Shown here: in pieces, positions 8,672 through 18,000 of the stretch
Position numbering within the stretch: position 1 is the first letter of the stretch
Layout of the letters: every line of letters begins with the position of its first letter
DNA from: Salinimicrobium sp963709775
GTDB lineage: Bacteria; Bacteroidota; Bacteroidia; Flavobacteriales; Flavobacteriaceae
Assembly: GCA_963709775.1 (NCBI GenBank)
Contig: CAVPXS010000001.1
Coordinates: 248,001-312,000 of the forward strand
Direction of reading: 5' to 3'
DNA: 64,000 nucleotides
Notes under the pieces: generated by a model
The model's database searches: none
What the model was told of the DNA's origin: nothing
What the model saw: the letters and a program-made list of their open reading frames with translations, nothing else
Made by a program: the position numbers and the translations under genes

Positions 8672-8938
8672 TTATAAAGCGTTTATCTTTTCTACAAGCT
8701 TTGTGGCTTTCGCCTCAAATTCTTTTTCTATTCCTTTAAAATGTTGCTTTTTGTTCTCAACATTTTTCTGGTTCATCTTTCCAATCAACTCGTCAAAATC
8801 TGAAATCGCCTCATCAACAACTTTTTCAGATTTAGCAGGATCTTCTTCGGGATGGGTTATCTGGTGCAGGTAAGCAGCCTCTATGATGTCTCCAAAGACA
8901 TAATTCATATCCCTCTTTAATGTTCTTCTATTCGCCAT
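8672..8938 (-). CDS. Small conserved hypothetical protein
   Basis: An 88-residue soluble, highly charged, mostly helical protein beginning MANRRTLKRDMNYVFGD. I recognise the pattern as a lineage-restricted flavobacterial hypothetical, but no function is known to me. No signal peptide or metal motif is seen. It is followed closely by tRNA-Thr on the same strand, and its start lies 70 bases downstream of the queD stop. Confidence 0.75.
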   Translation of the reverse strand: MANRRTLKRDMNYVFGDIIEAAYLHQITHPEEDPAKSEKVVDEAISDFDELIGKMNQKNVENKKQHFKGIEKEFEAKATKLVEKINAL

Positions 8939-9007
8939 CTTTCGCGTAATTTTTCAGGTGCGAATTTACACTATTTCTCAATTCAAAAAACAGTTTTGCA
9001 AAAAAAA

Positions 9008-9418
9008 TTATTCTCCTTTGTAGGTAACAAAGTTTCGTGGGGTTTCATACAAGGTTACTTCCAGATCAAGATGCGGCTCAAGTTCTGCTCTTAACTTACG
9101 CCATATCACTACAGAAATATTCTCGGCAGTAGGATTCAGGTCCTTAAATTCGGGTACTTCTACATTGAGGTTTTTGTGATCAAAAGGAACTTCTATTTTA
9201 TTATAGATTAATTCCTTAAGATCCTTAAGATCCATCACAAACCCTGTTTGCTCATCAATTTCTCCTGTGACCGCAACAATTAATTCATAGTTGTGGCCGT
9301 GATAATGAGGATTACTGCACTTTCCAAAAACCTGACGGTTTTTCTCATCATCCCAGTCTTTTCTATGCAATCTATGCGCTGCATTGAAATGTGCCCTTCG
9401 GTTTACCGTTACTTTCAT
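9008..9418 (-). CDS. queD: 6-pyruvoyl tetrahydropterin synthase family / 6-carboxytetrahydropterin synthase
   Basis: A 136-residue enzyme of the PTPS/QueD family, which converts dihydroneopterin triphosphate to 6-carboxytetrahydropterin in queuosine (7-deazaguanine) synthesis. The zinc histidines are visible in FNAAHRL and HYHGHNY, and the catalytic Cys in FGKCSNPHYHG. The ATG overlaps the idi stop codon by one base (TAATG), so the pair is translationally coupled. No other queuosine gene is in the window. Confidence 0.9.
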   Translation of the reverse strand: MKVTVNRRAHFNAAHRLHRKDWDDEKNRQVFGKCSNPHYHGHNYELIVAVTGEIDEQTGFVMDLKDLKELIYNKIEVPFDHKNLNVEVPEFKDLNPTAENISVVIWRKLRAELEPHLDLEVTLYETPRNFVTYKGE

Positions 9419-9933
9419 TACTGGATGTGCTTGTAATATTTATCAAAAATGATCTTAAACCACGCAGTATAAATATCCGGATTCTTTTTCATATCCTGCT
9501 TCAGGTCTTCCAGATTCACCCATTTATAGGCATGCGCCTCTTCGGGATTTAAATTTGGTTCTCCGTTAAAATGTCCTACAAGAATATGATCGAATTCATG
9601 TTCCGTTAGACCATTGTCAAAGGGAGCTTTATAAATGAAGGAAATAGTGTCTTTTAATTCAGTAGAGAACCCCATTTCTTCCTGCAGGCGGCGCTTACCC
9701 GCCTCAATATTGGTTTCTCCTTCCCGCTGGTGACTGCAACAGGTGTTGGTCCACAGCCCGGGCGAATGATACTTGCCCAGGGCCCGCTGCTGAATCATGA
9801 GCTCGTTCTTATCATTAAATACAAAGACTGAAAAGGCCCTATGCAGCAATGCTTTTTCATGAGCTTCCATTTTTGCCATAAGGCCAATTTGCTCATCATT
9901 TTCATTAACCAGGATGACTTGTTCTTCTTTCAT
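9418..9933 (-). CDS. idi: Isopentenyl-diphosphate delta-isomerase (type I)
   Basis: A 171-residue Nudix-fold isomerase interconverting IPP and DMAPP for isoprenoids and quinones. The active-site Cys lies in TNTCCSHQREGE, the Nudix-like helix in AGKRRLQEEMGF, and the metal/catalytic Glu region in LTEHEFDHILVG. The operon idi-queD has a one-base overlap. TACATTTG (9950-9957, minus strand), a good -7 promoter box, sits 17 bases before the start. Confidence 0.95.
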   Translation of the reverse strand: MKEEQVILVNENDEQIGLMAKMEAHEKALLHRAFSVFVFNDKNELMIQQRALGKYHSPGLWTNTCCSHQREGETNIEAGKRRLQEEMGFSTELKDTISFIYKAPFDNGLTEHEFDHILVGHFNGEPNLNPEEAHAYKWVNLEDLKQDMKKNPDIYTAWFKIIFDKYYKHIQ

Positions 9934-9949
9934 TGTAAAAATTGAGCTT

Positions 9950-9957
9950 CAAATGTA
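9950..9957 (-). promoter_or_regulatory. Promoter -7 box for idi-queD
   Basis: TACATTTG on the minus strand matches the Bacteroidota TAnnTTTG element. No clear -33 TTTG is present at the expected distance. Confidence 0.45.
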
Positions 9958-10048
9958 CAAAATCGATTCGGGAAAACCTCTTTTTAAGCCTTCAGAAAAG
10001 CCGGAAAAGGAGAGCCTCTTCTTAGTACGAAATTCACGATCAAATAAT

Positions 10049-10056
10049 TATCTTTG
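10049..10056 (+). promoter_or_regulatory. Promoter -7 box for prfC
   Basis: TATCTTTG followed by CAGCC lies 17 bases before the prfC ATG, implying a leader of about 14 bases. The same TAYCTTTGCAGC string recurs upstream of rpsU, typA, kdsA and the beta-synthase gene. Confidence 0.55.
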
Positions 10057-10073
10057 CAGCCTTAAATACAAGT

Positions 10074-11660
10074 ATGAAGTTTTCAGAAGAGATCAAGAGA
10101 AGAAGGACTTTTGGGATCATTTCCCACCCCGATGCCGGGAAAACTACCCTAACCGAAAAACTGCTGCTTTTTGGAGGCGCAATACAGGAAGCCGGGGCTG
10201 TGAAGTCCAACAAGATCAAAAAAGGCGCGACCAGTGACTTTATGGAGATCGAGCGCCAGCGGGGAATTTCGGTTGCTACTTCTGTACTTGCTTTTGAATA
10301 CAAGAAAAATAAGATCAATATCCTGGACACCCCGGGACACAAGGATTTCGCCGAAGATACTTTTCGAACCCTTACTGCCGTTGACAGTGTGATCGTAGTA
10401 ATTGATGTTGCAAAAGGGGTTGAGGAACAAACCGAAAAACTTGTAGAAGTTTGTCGCATGCGCAATATCCCAATGATCGTTTTTATAAACAAACTGGACC
10501 GGGAAGGAAAAGATGCTTTTGAGTTACTCGATGAGATCGAACAAAAACTTAACCTCACCGTTACTCCGTTGAGTTTCCCTATCGGGATGGGTTACGACTT
10601 CAAAGGGATTTATAATATTTGGGAACAAAACGTAAATCTTTTTACGGGGGACCCAAGAAAGGATATTGAGGAGACCGTGGAGATCTCTAATCTTGAGTCC
10701 AAGGAGCTGGACGACCTTATAGGTGAAAAGGCTGCAGGTACTTTAAGAGAGGAGCTTGAATTGGTACATGGTGTATACCCCGATTTTGACAAGGAGGCCT
10801 ATTTGGCCGGAAACCTGCAACCGGTATTTTTTGGTTCTGCCCTAAATAATTTTGGAGTCCGGGAACTGCTGGATTGTTTTATTACAATAGCACCTCCTCC
10901 CCGCCCGAAAGACAGTGATATTCGAAAGGTTAATCCTTCCGAAGATAATTTCACAGGCTTTGTCTTTAAGATACATGCCAACATGGATCCCAAGCACAGG
11001 GACCGCCTTGCCTTTATCAAGATCGTTTCGGGAAAATTTGAAAGGAACAAACCTTACCTGCACGTAAGGCACAATAAGAAGCTGAAATTCTCCAGTCCCA
11101 ATGCCTTTTTTGCTGAAAGAAAGGAGATCGTTGATGTTTCCTATCCCGGAGATATTGTCGGACTTCACGACACCGGAAATTTTAAGATTGGTGATACCTT
11201 AACTGAAGGAGAAGAATTGCGATACAAAGGTATTCCAAGCTTCTCTCCCGAACATTTCCGTTATATTAATAATGCCGATCCAATGAAGTCCAAACAGCTG
11301 GAAAAAGGGATTGACCAGCTTATGGATGAAGGGGTGGCCCAGTTATTTACTTTGGAATTGAACGGCCGAAAAGTAATTGGAACGGTTGGGGCGCTGCAGT
11401 TTGAAGTAATACAATACCGACTGGAACACGAATATGGCGCCAAATGTACCTATGAAAACCTGAACGTGCACAAAGCATGTTGGGTGGAACCAAAGGATCC
11501 AAAAAGCGAGGAATTCAAAGATTTTAAAAGAGTAAAGTCCAAGTTTCTCGCCATCGATAAACGAGGTCAACTGGTGTTCCTGGCAGATTCTGCTTTTTCA
11601 CTACAAATGGCACAGCAAAAATACCCCAACGTGAAGTTCCACTTCACTTCGGAATTTTAA
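10074..11660 (+). CDS. prfC: Peptide chain release factor 3
   Basis: A 528-residue translational GTPase that recycles RF1/RF2 from the ribosome after peptide release. G1 is HPDAGKTT, G2 lies around ERQRGISVATSV, G3 is DTPGHKDF and G4 is NKLDREGKD. Domains II and III follow, with SGKFERNKPY and GTVGALQFEV. The length equals that of Escherichia coli RF3 (529). The gene stands alone with its own promoter box and a strong terminator. Confidence 0.97.
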   Translation: MKFSEEIKRRRTFGIISHPDAGKTTLTEKLLLFGGAIQEAGAVKSNKIKKGATSDFMEIERQRGISVATSVLAFEYKKNKINILDTPGHKDFAEDTFRTLTAVDSVIVVIDVAKGVEEQTEKLVEVCRMRNIPMIVFINKLDREGKDAFELLDEIEQKLNLTVTPLSFPIGMGYDFKGIYNIWEQNVNLFTGDPRKDIEETVEISNLESKELDDLIGEKAAGTLREELELVHGVYPDFDKEAYLAGNLQPVFFGSALNNFGVRELLDCFITIAPPPRPKDSDIRKVNPSEDNFTGFVFKIHANMDPKHRDRLAFIKIVSGKFERNKPYLHVRHNKKLKFSSPNAFFAERKEIVDVSYPGDIVGLHDTGNFKIGDTLTEGEELRYKGIPSFSPEHFRYINNADPMKSKQLEKGIDQLMDEGVAQLFTLELNGRKVIGTVGALQFEVIQYRLEHEYGAKCTYENLNVHKACWVEPKDPKSEEFKDFKRVKSKFLAIDKRGQLVFLADSAFSLQMAQQKYPNVKFHFTSEF

Positions 11661-11681
11661 ATTAGGTTAAGTTGAAATTAT

Positions 11682-11724
11682 AAATACCTTTCAGAAATGC
11701 CATTTCTGAAAGGTATTTTTTTGC
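11682..11724 (+). terminator. prfC terminator (bidirectional)
   Basis: A 16-bp perfect inverted repeat AAATACCTTTCAGAAA with its complement encloses TGCCA and is followed by seven T. It separates the convergent prfC and 11751-12537 genes. Confidence 0.92.
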
Positions 11725-11750
11725 AATCATGCGACTCCCTTAAAATTGAA

Positions 11751-12537
11751 TTACAGTCGCTCTTTTATAAACTCTGGTGCTTTTGCCTGGTAAAACTCTA
11801 CAAGCTCGAACCGTTTAGCTTCAGGTAAAAGGCTGTAAAATCTTCTATCTTCGGCACAGAAATAAACGAAGTCTCTAATACGATCTTCGGGAATATCCAA
11901 ATCTGTGAAAAAAGAAAGCGGCAATGCCGCTACTCCCGCATCTACGGTCTGGGAAAGATCTTCATTGGCAGCGGCTTTTTGAAGCATTGCAGTTTTGCCG
12001 TTGATGCTGTTAATTATCCCGTCGAGACTTACATTAAGGTTTCCGGGAGGATTATATCTTGAAGAGGTACTCACATTAGATGCCGTTTTTAGTTTTCGTT
12101 CTATAGAAGTAGGCCTGGGGAAATCGTTCATGGGAAAACCTAAATCTGCCTGGGTAAGGGTGGGGATGTTTTCAATATCTGTAGCGAGATTTCCGCTAAG
12201 ATCGATATCGCTGATGCTTACCTCATTAAGTTCGTCTATTTTTTCTACAAGAAGCACAGTCAAAAAAGCCTTTTTTAGCACCTCTTTTGTCACCACTATT
12301 TCCCGGAGCTCATATTGAACCGAAGAAAAAAGAAGCGTATCGTTGACTGCTACTTCTATTTCAAATCCCCCACTCTTGTTGTTTGTTGTTCCCCTTTCGC
12401 TGGTAAGGTTGATAATATTAATAGCCGAAATTTCTTCCTCAGGCGTCAAAATCTTTCCCTGCAACAAAGTTTTTTCCTGCGCTATTGAGGAAAGACTGAA
12501 AAATCAGAAATAGAAAAATGGGTAGAGATCTCTTCAT
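11751..12537 (-). CDS. CarboxypepD_reg-like domain secreted protein, copy 1 (frameshifted in the signal peptide)
   Basis: A paralogue of the next gene. Joined across a one-base insertion in a run of five A at 12499-12503, it reads MKRSLPIFLFLIFSLSSIAQ (signal peptide) then EKTLLQGKILTPEEEISAIN, for 261 residues. Without repair, the ATG frame at 12537 fails and only an internal TTG at 12467 remains. Residues about 25-100 form a CarboxypepD_reg-like (DUF4480-type) beta-sandwich, as found at the N terminus of TonB-dependent receptors. The C-terminal 140 residues are shared with the paralogue. The function is unknown. Either a sequence error or a recent inactivation of one duplicate would explain it. 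Confidence 0.75.
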
Positions 12538-12550
12538 TGATTAGTTAAAA

Positions 12551-13291
12551 CTACATTCTTTCCTTTACGAACTCCGGGGCCTTTTCCCGATAATACGCTA
12601 CAAGTTCAAGGCGCCTGGCATCAGGTAAATATGTATGAAAGTCGGGATCTTCTGCACAGAAATATACAAAGTCCCTAATCTTATCTTTCGGAATCAAAAG
12701 CTCCTCAAAAAAGGACTCCGGTAGCGCATTTTCACCGGCATCAACCAGCTGGGAAAGATCTTCATTCGCAGCAGCTTTCTTCAGCATTTTAATTTTTCCG
12801 TTAAGGGTATTGAAGAGTAAGTCCATACCTGAGGACGCCGTAGTGAGCTTTCTCTCTATGGAAGTTGGCGGGGGAACATCGGACATTGGAAAGCCGATAT
12901 CTGCCTGAGTAAGCGTTGGAATATCTTCAATATCTTTAGCTAGATTTCCACTAAGGCTAATATTACTAATACTTACCTCTTTAAGCTCATCTATTTTCTC
13001 CACAAGAACTACCGTCAAAAATGCCTTTTTTAATACCTCTTGCGTTATTACTATTTCCCGCTGCTCATATTGAACCGAGGAAAATAGAAGGATGTCGTTA
13101 ACTGCTACTTCTATTTCAAATTCTCCCTCACTATTGTTAGTTGTCCCCGTTTTACTTGTTAGGTTGACAATGTTAATAGAGAAAATTTCACCGTCGGGCG
13201 TTAAAATCTTTCCCTGTAACAGAGATCTCTCCTGCCCCACTGTAGACAAGCTTAAAAGAAAGAATATAAGAAGCGGAAAATTCTTGATCAT
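12551..13291 (-). CDS. CarboxypepD_reg-like domain secreted protein, copy 2
   Basis: A 246-residue protein with signal peptide MIKNFPLLIFFLLSLSTVGQ, a CarboxypepD_reg-like domain (LLQGKILTPDGEIFSINIVN ... FSSVQYEQREIV) and a conserved helical tail (AANEDLSQLVDAGE ... FVYFCAEDPDF). It is the intact member of a tandem duplicate, 13 bases upstream of copy 1. Copy 1 has a longer linker (SRYNPPGNLNVSLDG) in the middle. Such domains occur with outer-membrane receptors in Bacteroidota; here they stand alone. The role is unknown. Confidence 0.8.
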   Translation of the reverse strand: MIKNFPLLIFFLLSLSTVGQERSLLQGKILTPDGEIFSINIVNLTSKTGTTNNSEGEFEIEVAVNDILLFSSVQYEQREIVITQEVLKKAFLTVVLVEKIDELKEVSISNISLSGNLAKDIEDIPTLTQADIGFPMSDVPPPTSIERKLTTASSGMDLLFNTLNGKIKMLKKAAANEDLSQLVDAGENALPESFFEELLIPKDKIRDFVYFCAEDPDFHTYLPDARRLELVAYYREKAPEFVKERM

Positions 13292-13294
13292 TTA

Positions 13295-13615
13295 CTAATC
13301 CTTTCGGGAATCAAAGCTCTTGCTCCCGAAGAGAATTTGGAAAAATAATTTAAAGTCGGAGATCAGACTCCAAAAAGGATATTGGAAAGTGGCCGGCTTG
13401 TTCTTTTCAAAAAAGGCATGACCTACCCAGGCAAAACCATAACCCACAAGCGGCAAAAAGATCCATTCCCAGCCCCAGCCGTTTAATATTGCGAGAAACA
13501 AAAGCATGAATACAAGAAATGTACCTGTAAAGTGAAGAATTCGGCTGGTTCTGTTTTGATGTTCTGTAAGGTAGAACCGGTAAAATTCTTTATAATTAGT
13601 AATTCTTTCTGCCAT
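13295..13615 (-). CDS. DUF962 / Mpo1-like membrane protein
   Basis: A 106-residue protein with two to three hydrophobic helices and histidines in the Mpo1 pattern (YLTEHQN, ILHFTGTF, WVGHAFFEKNKPATF, YPFWSLISDF). The yeast homologue Mpo1 (YGL010w) is an iron-dependent dioxygenase acting on 2-hydroxy fatty acids, so a lipid role is possible here but not shown. It ends four bases before the start of the CarboxypepD_reg-like copy 2, suggesting one transcript. Confidence 0.85.
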   Translation of the reverse strand: MAERITNYKEFYRFYLTEHQNRTSRILHFTGTFLVFMLLFLAILNGWGWEWIFLPLVGYGFAWVGHAFFEKNKPATFQYPFWSLISDFKLFFQILFGSKSFDSRKD

Positions 13616-13695
13616 TAAAAAGTTTTATTCAATCTTATAATTTTCTGCAAGTAAGTCTACGAATAACCACCAGCCTTACCTTAAACGCAAAATAT

Positions 13696-14106
13696 TCAGG
13701 ATTTATTTCCTATAATTTCAAAAAAGTTAGTAAAAGACTTCCGAATACTGAAAAGATCATAAAGACCCGCCAGCGCGAACCAGAGACACGCCAGCAGCAT
13801 AAAAGGGGATCCAGAAAAGCCAAAGATGCTGGAGGTAGTGTAAACACCGAACAGTCCTATTAGGATCAATACACTGCCTGTAATGATCTTCAAGAACTTG
13901 TTCGTGCTCAACCTAAACAAATCCAAATAGAAGATCCAAAGGATAACCGTAGACAGAACTATAAGGAAACTGACCGAAATAAGATCCCCCGGAAGGACAT
14001 CTTTCAGTAAAAAGTAAGCACAATATCCAAAGATGAGTCCGAGGAAAAGCCTTGAAACAATCCAAAAAATTCGGGTGCGGTTAAAAAAAGCGCTAAAAAG
14101 TTCCAT
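13696..14106 (-). CDS. Hypothetical membrane protein, four helices
   Basis: A 136-residue protein with about four transmembrane helices (17-35, 42-60, 74-92, 97-117) and short charged ends. I do not recognise a family. It lies in a run of small minus-strand membrane-protein genes between rpoC and the CarboxypepD_reg-like pair. Confidence 0.65.
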   Translation of the reverse strand: MELFSAFFNRTRIFWIVSRLFLGLIFGYCAYFLLKDVLPGDLISVSFLIVLSTVILWIFYLDLFRLSTNKFLKIITGSVLILIGLFGVYTTSSIFGFSGSPFMLLACLWFALAGLYDLFSIRKSFTNFFEIIGNKS

Positions 14107-14141
14107 GACAGAAAGATTTAGAATCAGAATTTATAAAAAAA

Positions 14142-14387
14142 TCAATTGGAATTTTCAAGGCCATCCTTTTGGTAAGGATCGAATCTTCGTCTTTTATATT
14201 TGTTTTTACTTCCCAAGATCAAATAGAGCAACATCCCCAAAACCGGTGCAAGAATCACAACAACAGCCCATAGCAGCTTTTCATTTCCTTTAAACCTAGA
14301 GGTGAGAATATCGATCATACAGTAGCACCAAAGACAAAAGAGGATCAAAAGAATTATTGCAAATAAAGGACCCAGGATATTATCCAT
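14142..14387 (-). CDS. PLDc_N domain small membrane protein
   Basis: An 81-residue protein with two transmembrane helices and the PLDc_N signature (CMIDILTSRFKGNEKLLW, then VVILAPVLGMLLYLILGSK). This domain normally precedes cardiolipin synthase catalytic domains but occurs often in stand-alone minis. It is a paralogue of the next gene (14431-14655). Confidence 0.75.
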   Translation of the reverse strand: MDNILGPLFAIILLILFCLWCYCMIDILTSRFKGNEKLLWAVVVILAPVLGMLLYLILGSKNKYKRRRFDPYQKDGLENSN

Positions 14388-14430
14388 AATTATCTTTTAA
14401 TGCAGCCGAACTGCTTAGTTAACCACATAA

Positions 14431-14655
14431 TCATTTCTGCTTTGGGAGCTTACTCTGTTTACCATAGACCAAATAAGCAAGAGCCCCTATTACAGGTGCA
14501 AAAAATATTAGAAGACCCCATAACATTCCTTCATTACCCGGAAAATTCGAAGTGACGGCGTCGTAAAGGCAGTAGAAGAAAAGCAATAGGAAGCCTGCAC
14601 CTATCAGCAAGATGATAAGACTTCCTAATGAAAAATCTTCTAAAAAGAATTCCAT
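14431..14655 (-). CDS. PLDc_N domain small membrane protein, paralogue
   Basis: A 74-residue protein with two helices and the pattern CLYDAVTSNFPGNEGMLWGL ... IGALAYLVYGK, matching its neighbour at 14142-14387. I chose the ATG at 14655 over the in-frame TTG at 14688 because the latter would overlap the DUF3467 gene and add a non-conserved tail. It starts 10 bases after the DUF3467 stop, so an operon is likely. Confidence 0.75.
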   Translation of the reverse strand: MEFFLEDFSLGSLIILLIGAGFLLLFFYCLYDAVTSNFPGNEGMLWGLLIFFAPVIGALAYLVYGKQSKLPKQK

Positions 14656-14665
14656 AATATTTAGT

Positions 14666-14992
14666 TTAAGCCTGTCCAGTTGGACCAAAGTTTAAAGGGA
14701 TTGGCGGCTGGTCATAATCCTTGATCTCCCCATGAGCTTTTTCAAAACGCTGTACATTGTCCCCCAAAGCTTTCAACAGGCGTTTCGCATGCTGCGGAGT
14801 CAAAATTATACGGGATTTTACTTTACTCTTTGGAGTACCCGGCATAATGCTTACAAAATCCACTACAAATTCGGAGACGGAATGGTTGATGATCGCCAGG
14901 TTGGAATAGGTGCCTTCGGCAACTTTTTCATCAAGTTCTATATTAATCTGTCCTTTTTTGGACTTTTTAGGATTGTTGTTTTCGTCGCTCAT
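14666..14992 (-). CDS. DUF3467 family protein
   Basis: A 108-residue small soluble protein with the DUF3467 core YSNLAIINHSVSEFVVDF, SRIILTPQHAKRLLKAL and a Pro-rich end. The family is broad in bacteria and often sits beside rpoC in Flavobacteriaceae; its function is not known. The gene follows the two rpoC terminators and probably starts its own transcript. Confidence 0.88.
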   Translation of the reverse strand: MSDENNNPKKSKKGQINIELDEKVAEGTYSNLAIINHSVSEFVVDFVSIMPGTPKSKVKSRIILTPQHAKRLLKALGDNVQRFEKAHGEIKDYDQPPIPLNFGPTGQA

Positions 14993-15023
14993 TATTAAAT
15001 TTTTATAGGATTAAAAGTACAAA

Positions 15024-15056
15024 AAAATCCCGACCGTAATGGTCGGGATTTTCTTT
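15024..15056 (-). terminator. Second rpoBC terminator
   Basis: A 12-bp stem AAAATCCCGACC/GGTCGGGATTTT with loop GTAAT and a T/A-rich flank. It is the distal of two tandem hairpins after rpoC. Confidence 0.9.
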
Positions 15057-15063
15057 CTTAAAC

Positions 15064-15088
15064 AGAAAAGGCCGCTATTGCGGCCTTT
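15064..15088 (-). terminator. First rpoBC terminator
   Basis: A 9-bp stem AAAGGCCGC/GCGGCCTTT with a 4-base loop, seven bases after the rpoC stop. Two hairpins in series suggest strong insulation of the operon end. Confidence 0.9.
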
Positions 15089-15094
15089 CTTCTG

Positions 15095-18000
15095 CTAGTT
15101 ATAATTTACTTCCTGCTTTTTCTCAAGCATTTCGTCAAATTCTTCTTTAGAACCAACAATGATATTGTCATACTCCCTAAGACCTGTACCGGCAGGGATT
15201 CTGTGTCCAACAATAACATTTTCTTTTAGTCCTTCAAGTTCATCAACCTTACCGCTTACGGCTGCCTCGTTAAGTACCTTCGTAGTTTCCTGGAAGGACG
15301 CTGCAGAAATAAATGATTTGGTTTGCAGTGATGCACGGGTAATACCCTGTAGAACCGGAGTCGCTGTTGCAGCAACTACGTCCCTTGCAGTAACCAGATT
15401 CTTATCCTCTCTTCTAAGAATAGAGTTCTCGTCTCTAAGGTCTCTTGGAGAAATAAGCTGTCCCGGTTTAAGGTTCTCTGAATCTCCTGCATCTTCTACC
15501 ACCTTCATTCCAAAGATCTCATCGTTTTCCAGAGTGAAATCATCTTTGTGGATCAACTGGTTCTCAAGGAAAATAGTATCTCCCGGATCAACGATTCTTA
15601 CCTTACGCATCATTTGTCTTACAACTACTTCAAAGTGCTTATCATTGATCTTCACCCCTTGTAGTCGGTATACTTCCTGAACTTCATTCACAAGATACTG
15701 TTGTACAGCACTTGGTCCTTTGATAGAAAGAATATCTTCAGGCGTTACAGAACCATCAGATAATGGCATTCCGGCACGCACGTAGTCATTCTCCTGAACA
15801 AGGATCTGGTTGGAAAGTTTCACAAGATACTTCTTAACCTCACCAAGTTTAGATTCGATAATGATCTCACGGTTACCACGTTTGATCTTTCCGAAGGAAA
15901 CAACTCCGTCGATCTCACTTACCACAGCAGGATTAGATGGGTTACGTGCTTCGAAAAGCTCGGTTACCCTTGGAAGACCTCCTGTAATATCCCCGGACTT
16001 CGAAGATTTACGTGGGATCTTAACCAAAATCTTACCTACCTTGATCTTCTCATCGTTGTCCACCATAAGGTGAGCTCCAACAGGAAGGTTGTAAGAACGA
16101 ATTACTTCATCTTTCTTACCAAGGATCTGAAGAGTTGGGATAAGCTTCTTGTTACGACTCTCGGAAATTACTTTTTCCTGGAATCCTGTCTGCTCATCGA
16201 TCTCTACCTGGTATGTCACCCCTTGCTCGATATTCTCATACCTGATCTTACCTGCAAATTCTGAAATGATCACCCCGTTATAAGGATCCCACTGGCAAAC
16301 AACCTCGTCTTTGGAAACTTTGTCTCCGTTCTTGATAAATAACTGTGATCCATAAGGAATGTTACTTGTACTAAGAACTATTCCAGATTTTGGATCTTTC
16401 AGTTTTAATTCTGAAGTCCTGGAGATCACAATCTCAGCCTCGCTACCGTCAGGAGCTTCTCCTTTAACAGTTTTAAGGTCTTCGATCTCAGCGATTCCGG
16501 GGAACTTCGCGATCAATTTATTTTCTTCAGAAATGTTTCCTGCAATACCACCCACGTGGAAGGTACGTAGGGTAAGCTGTGTACCCGGTTCTCCAATGGA
16601 CTGGGCAGCTACAACTCCAACCGCTTCACCTTTCTGTACCGTTTTATTGGTAGCAAGGTTACGGCCGTAACATCTCACACAAATACCTTTTTTGGCCTCA
16701 CATGTAAGGGCAGATCGTACTTCTACACTTTCGATTGGCGCACTGGTGATCTTCTTAACGATATCTTCGTCAATTTCAACACCCGAGGCTACCAATAGCT
16801 CATTTGTTAATGGATCGTATACATCATGAAGGGCAGTTCTACCAAGAATACGCTCTCCCAGTGATTCAACGATCTCTTCATTCTTCTTCAATGGAGCTAC
16901 ATCAACACCTCTTAACGTACCACAATCTTCTTCGTTGATGATCACATCCTGTGAAACGTCAACCAGACGACGGGTTAGGTAACCAGCATCGGCCGTTTTA
17001 AGAGCCGTATCGGCAAGACCTTTACGTGCACCGTGAGTAGAGATAAAGTATTCAAGAATCGAAAGACCTTCCTTAAAGTTAGAAAGAATAGGGTTTTCAA
17101 TAATTTCTCCACCTCCAGATGTAGATTTCTTAGGCTTAGCCATCAAACCACGCATCCCGGTTAACTGACGGATCTGTTCTTTAGATCCCCTCGCACCCGA
17201 GTCAAGCATCATAAACACAGAGTTAAATCCTTGCTGGTCTTCACGAATACGCTTCATGGCTAATTCCGTTAAGCCGGCGTTCGTAGAAGTCCAGATATCA
17301 ATAACCTGGTTGTAACGTTCGTTGTTGGTGATAAGACCCATGTTATAGTTACCAATAATGCCTTCTACCTGCTGGTTTGCATCATCGATCATGCTCTGCT
17401 TTTCCTCCGGAATAATAATATCCCCAAGGCTAAAGGAAAGACCACCGCGGTATGCATATCCATAACCCATTTCTTTAATGGCATCAAGGAATTCTGCAGT
17501 TTCAGGTACACTGGTTACTTTAAGAATATTTCCAATAATGTCTCTAAGAGACTTTTTGGTAAGTACTTCATTCACATAACCTGCAACTTCTGGCACAGCC
17601 TGGTTAAATAACACCCTACCAACAGTTGATTCGATGATTTGGCTTACCAGTTTACCTTCTTCGTTATAATCTTTTGTACGTATCTTAATGATAGCGTTCA
17701 GCTCCACTCTCTTCTGGTTGTAGGCAATAACTACCTCTTCCGCAGAATAGAAAGTAAGACCTTCACCCTGCACTTTTCTCTCTTCAGTAGATTTTCTGGC
17801 CTTTGTCATGTAGTAAAGACCAAGCACCATATCCTGAGAAGGTACAGTAACAGGAGAACCGTTTGCAGGGTTCAAAATATTGTGAGAACCTAGCATCAAC
17901 AGCTGCGCCTCAAGGATAGCCTCAGGTCCCAGCGGAAGGTGAACAGCCATTTGATCCCCATCAAAGTCGGCGTTGAATGCAGTACACGCAAGTGGGTGTA

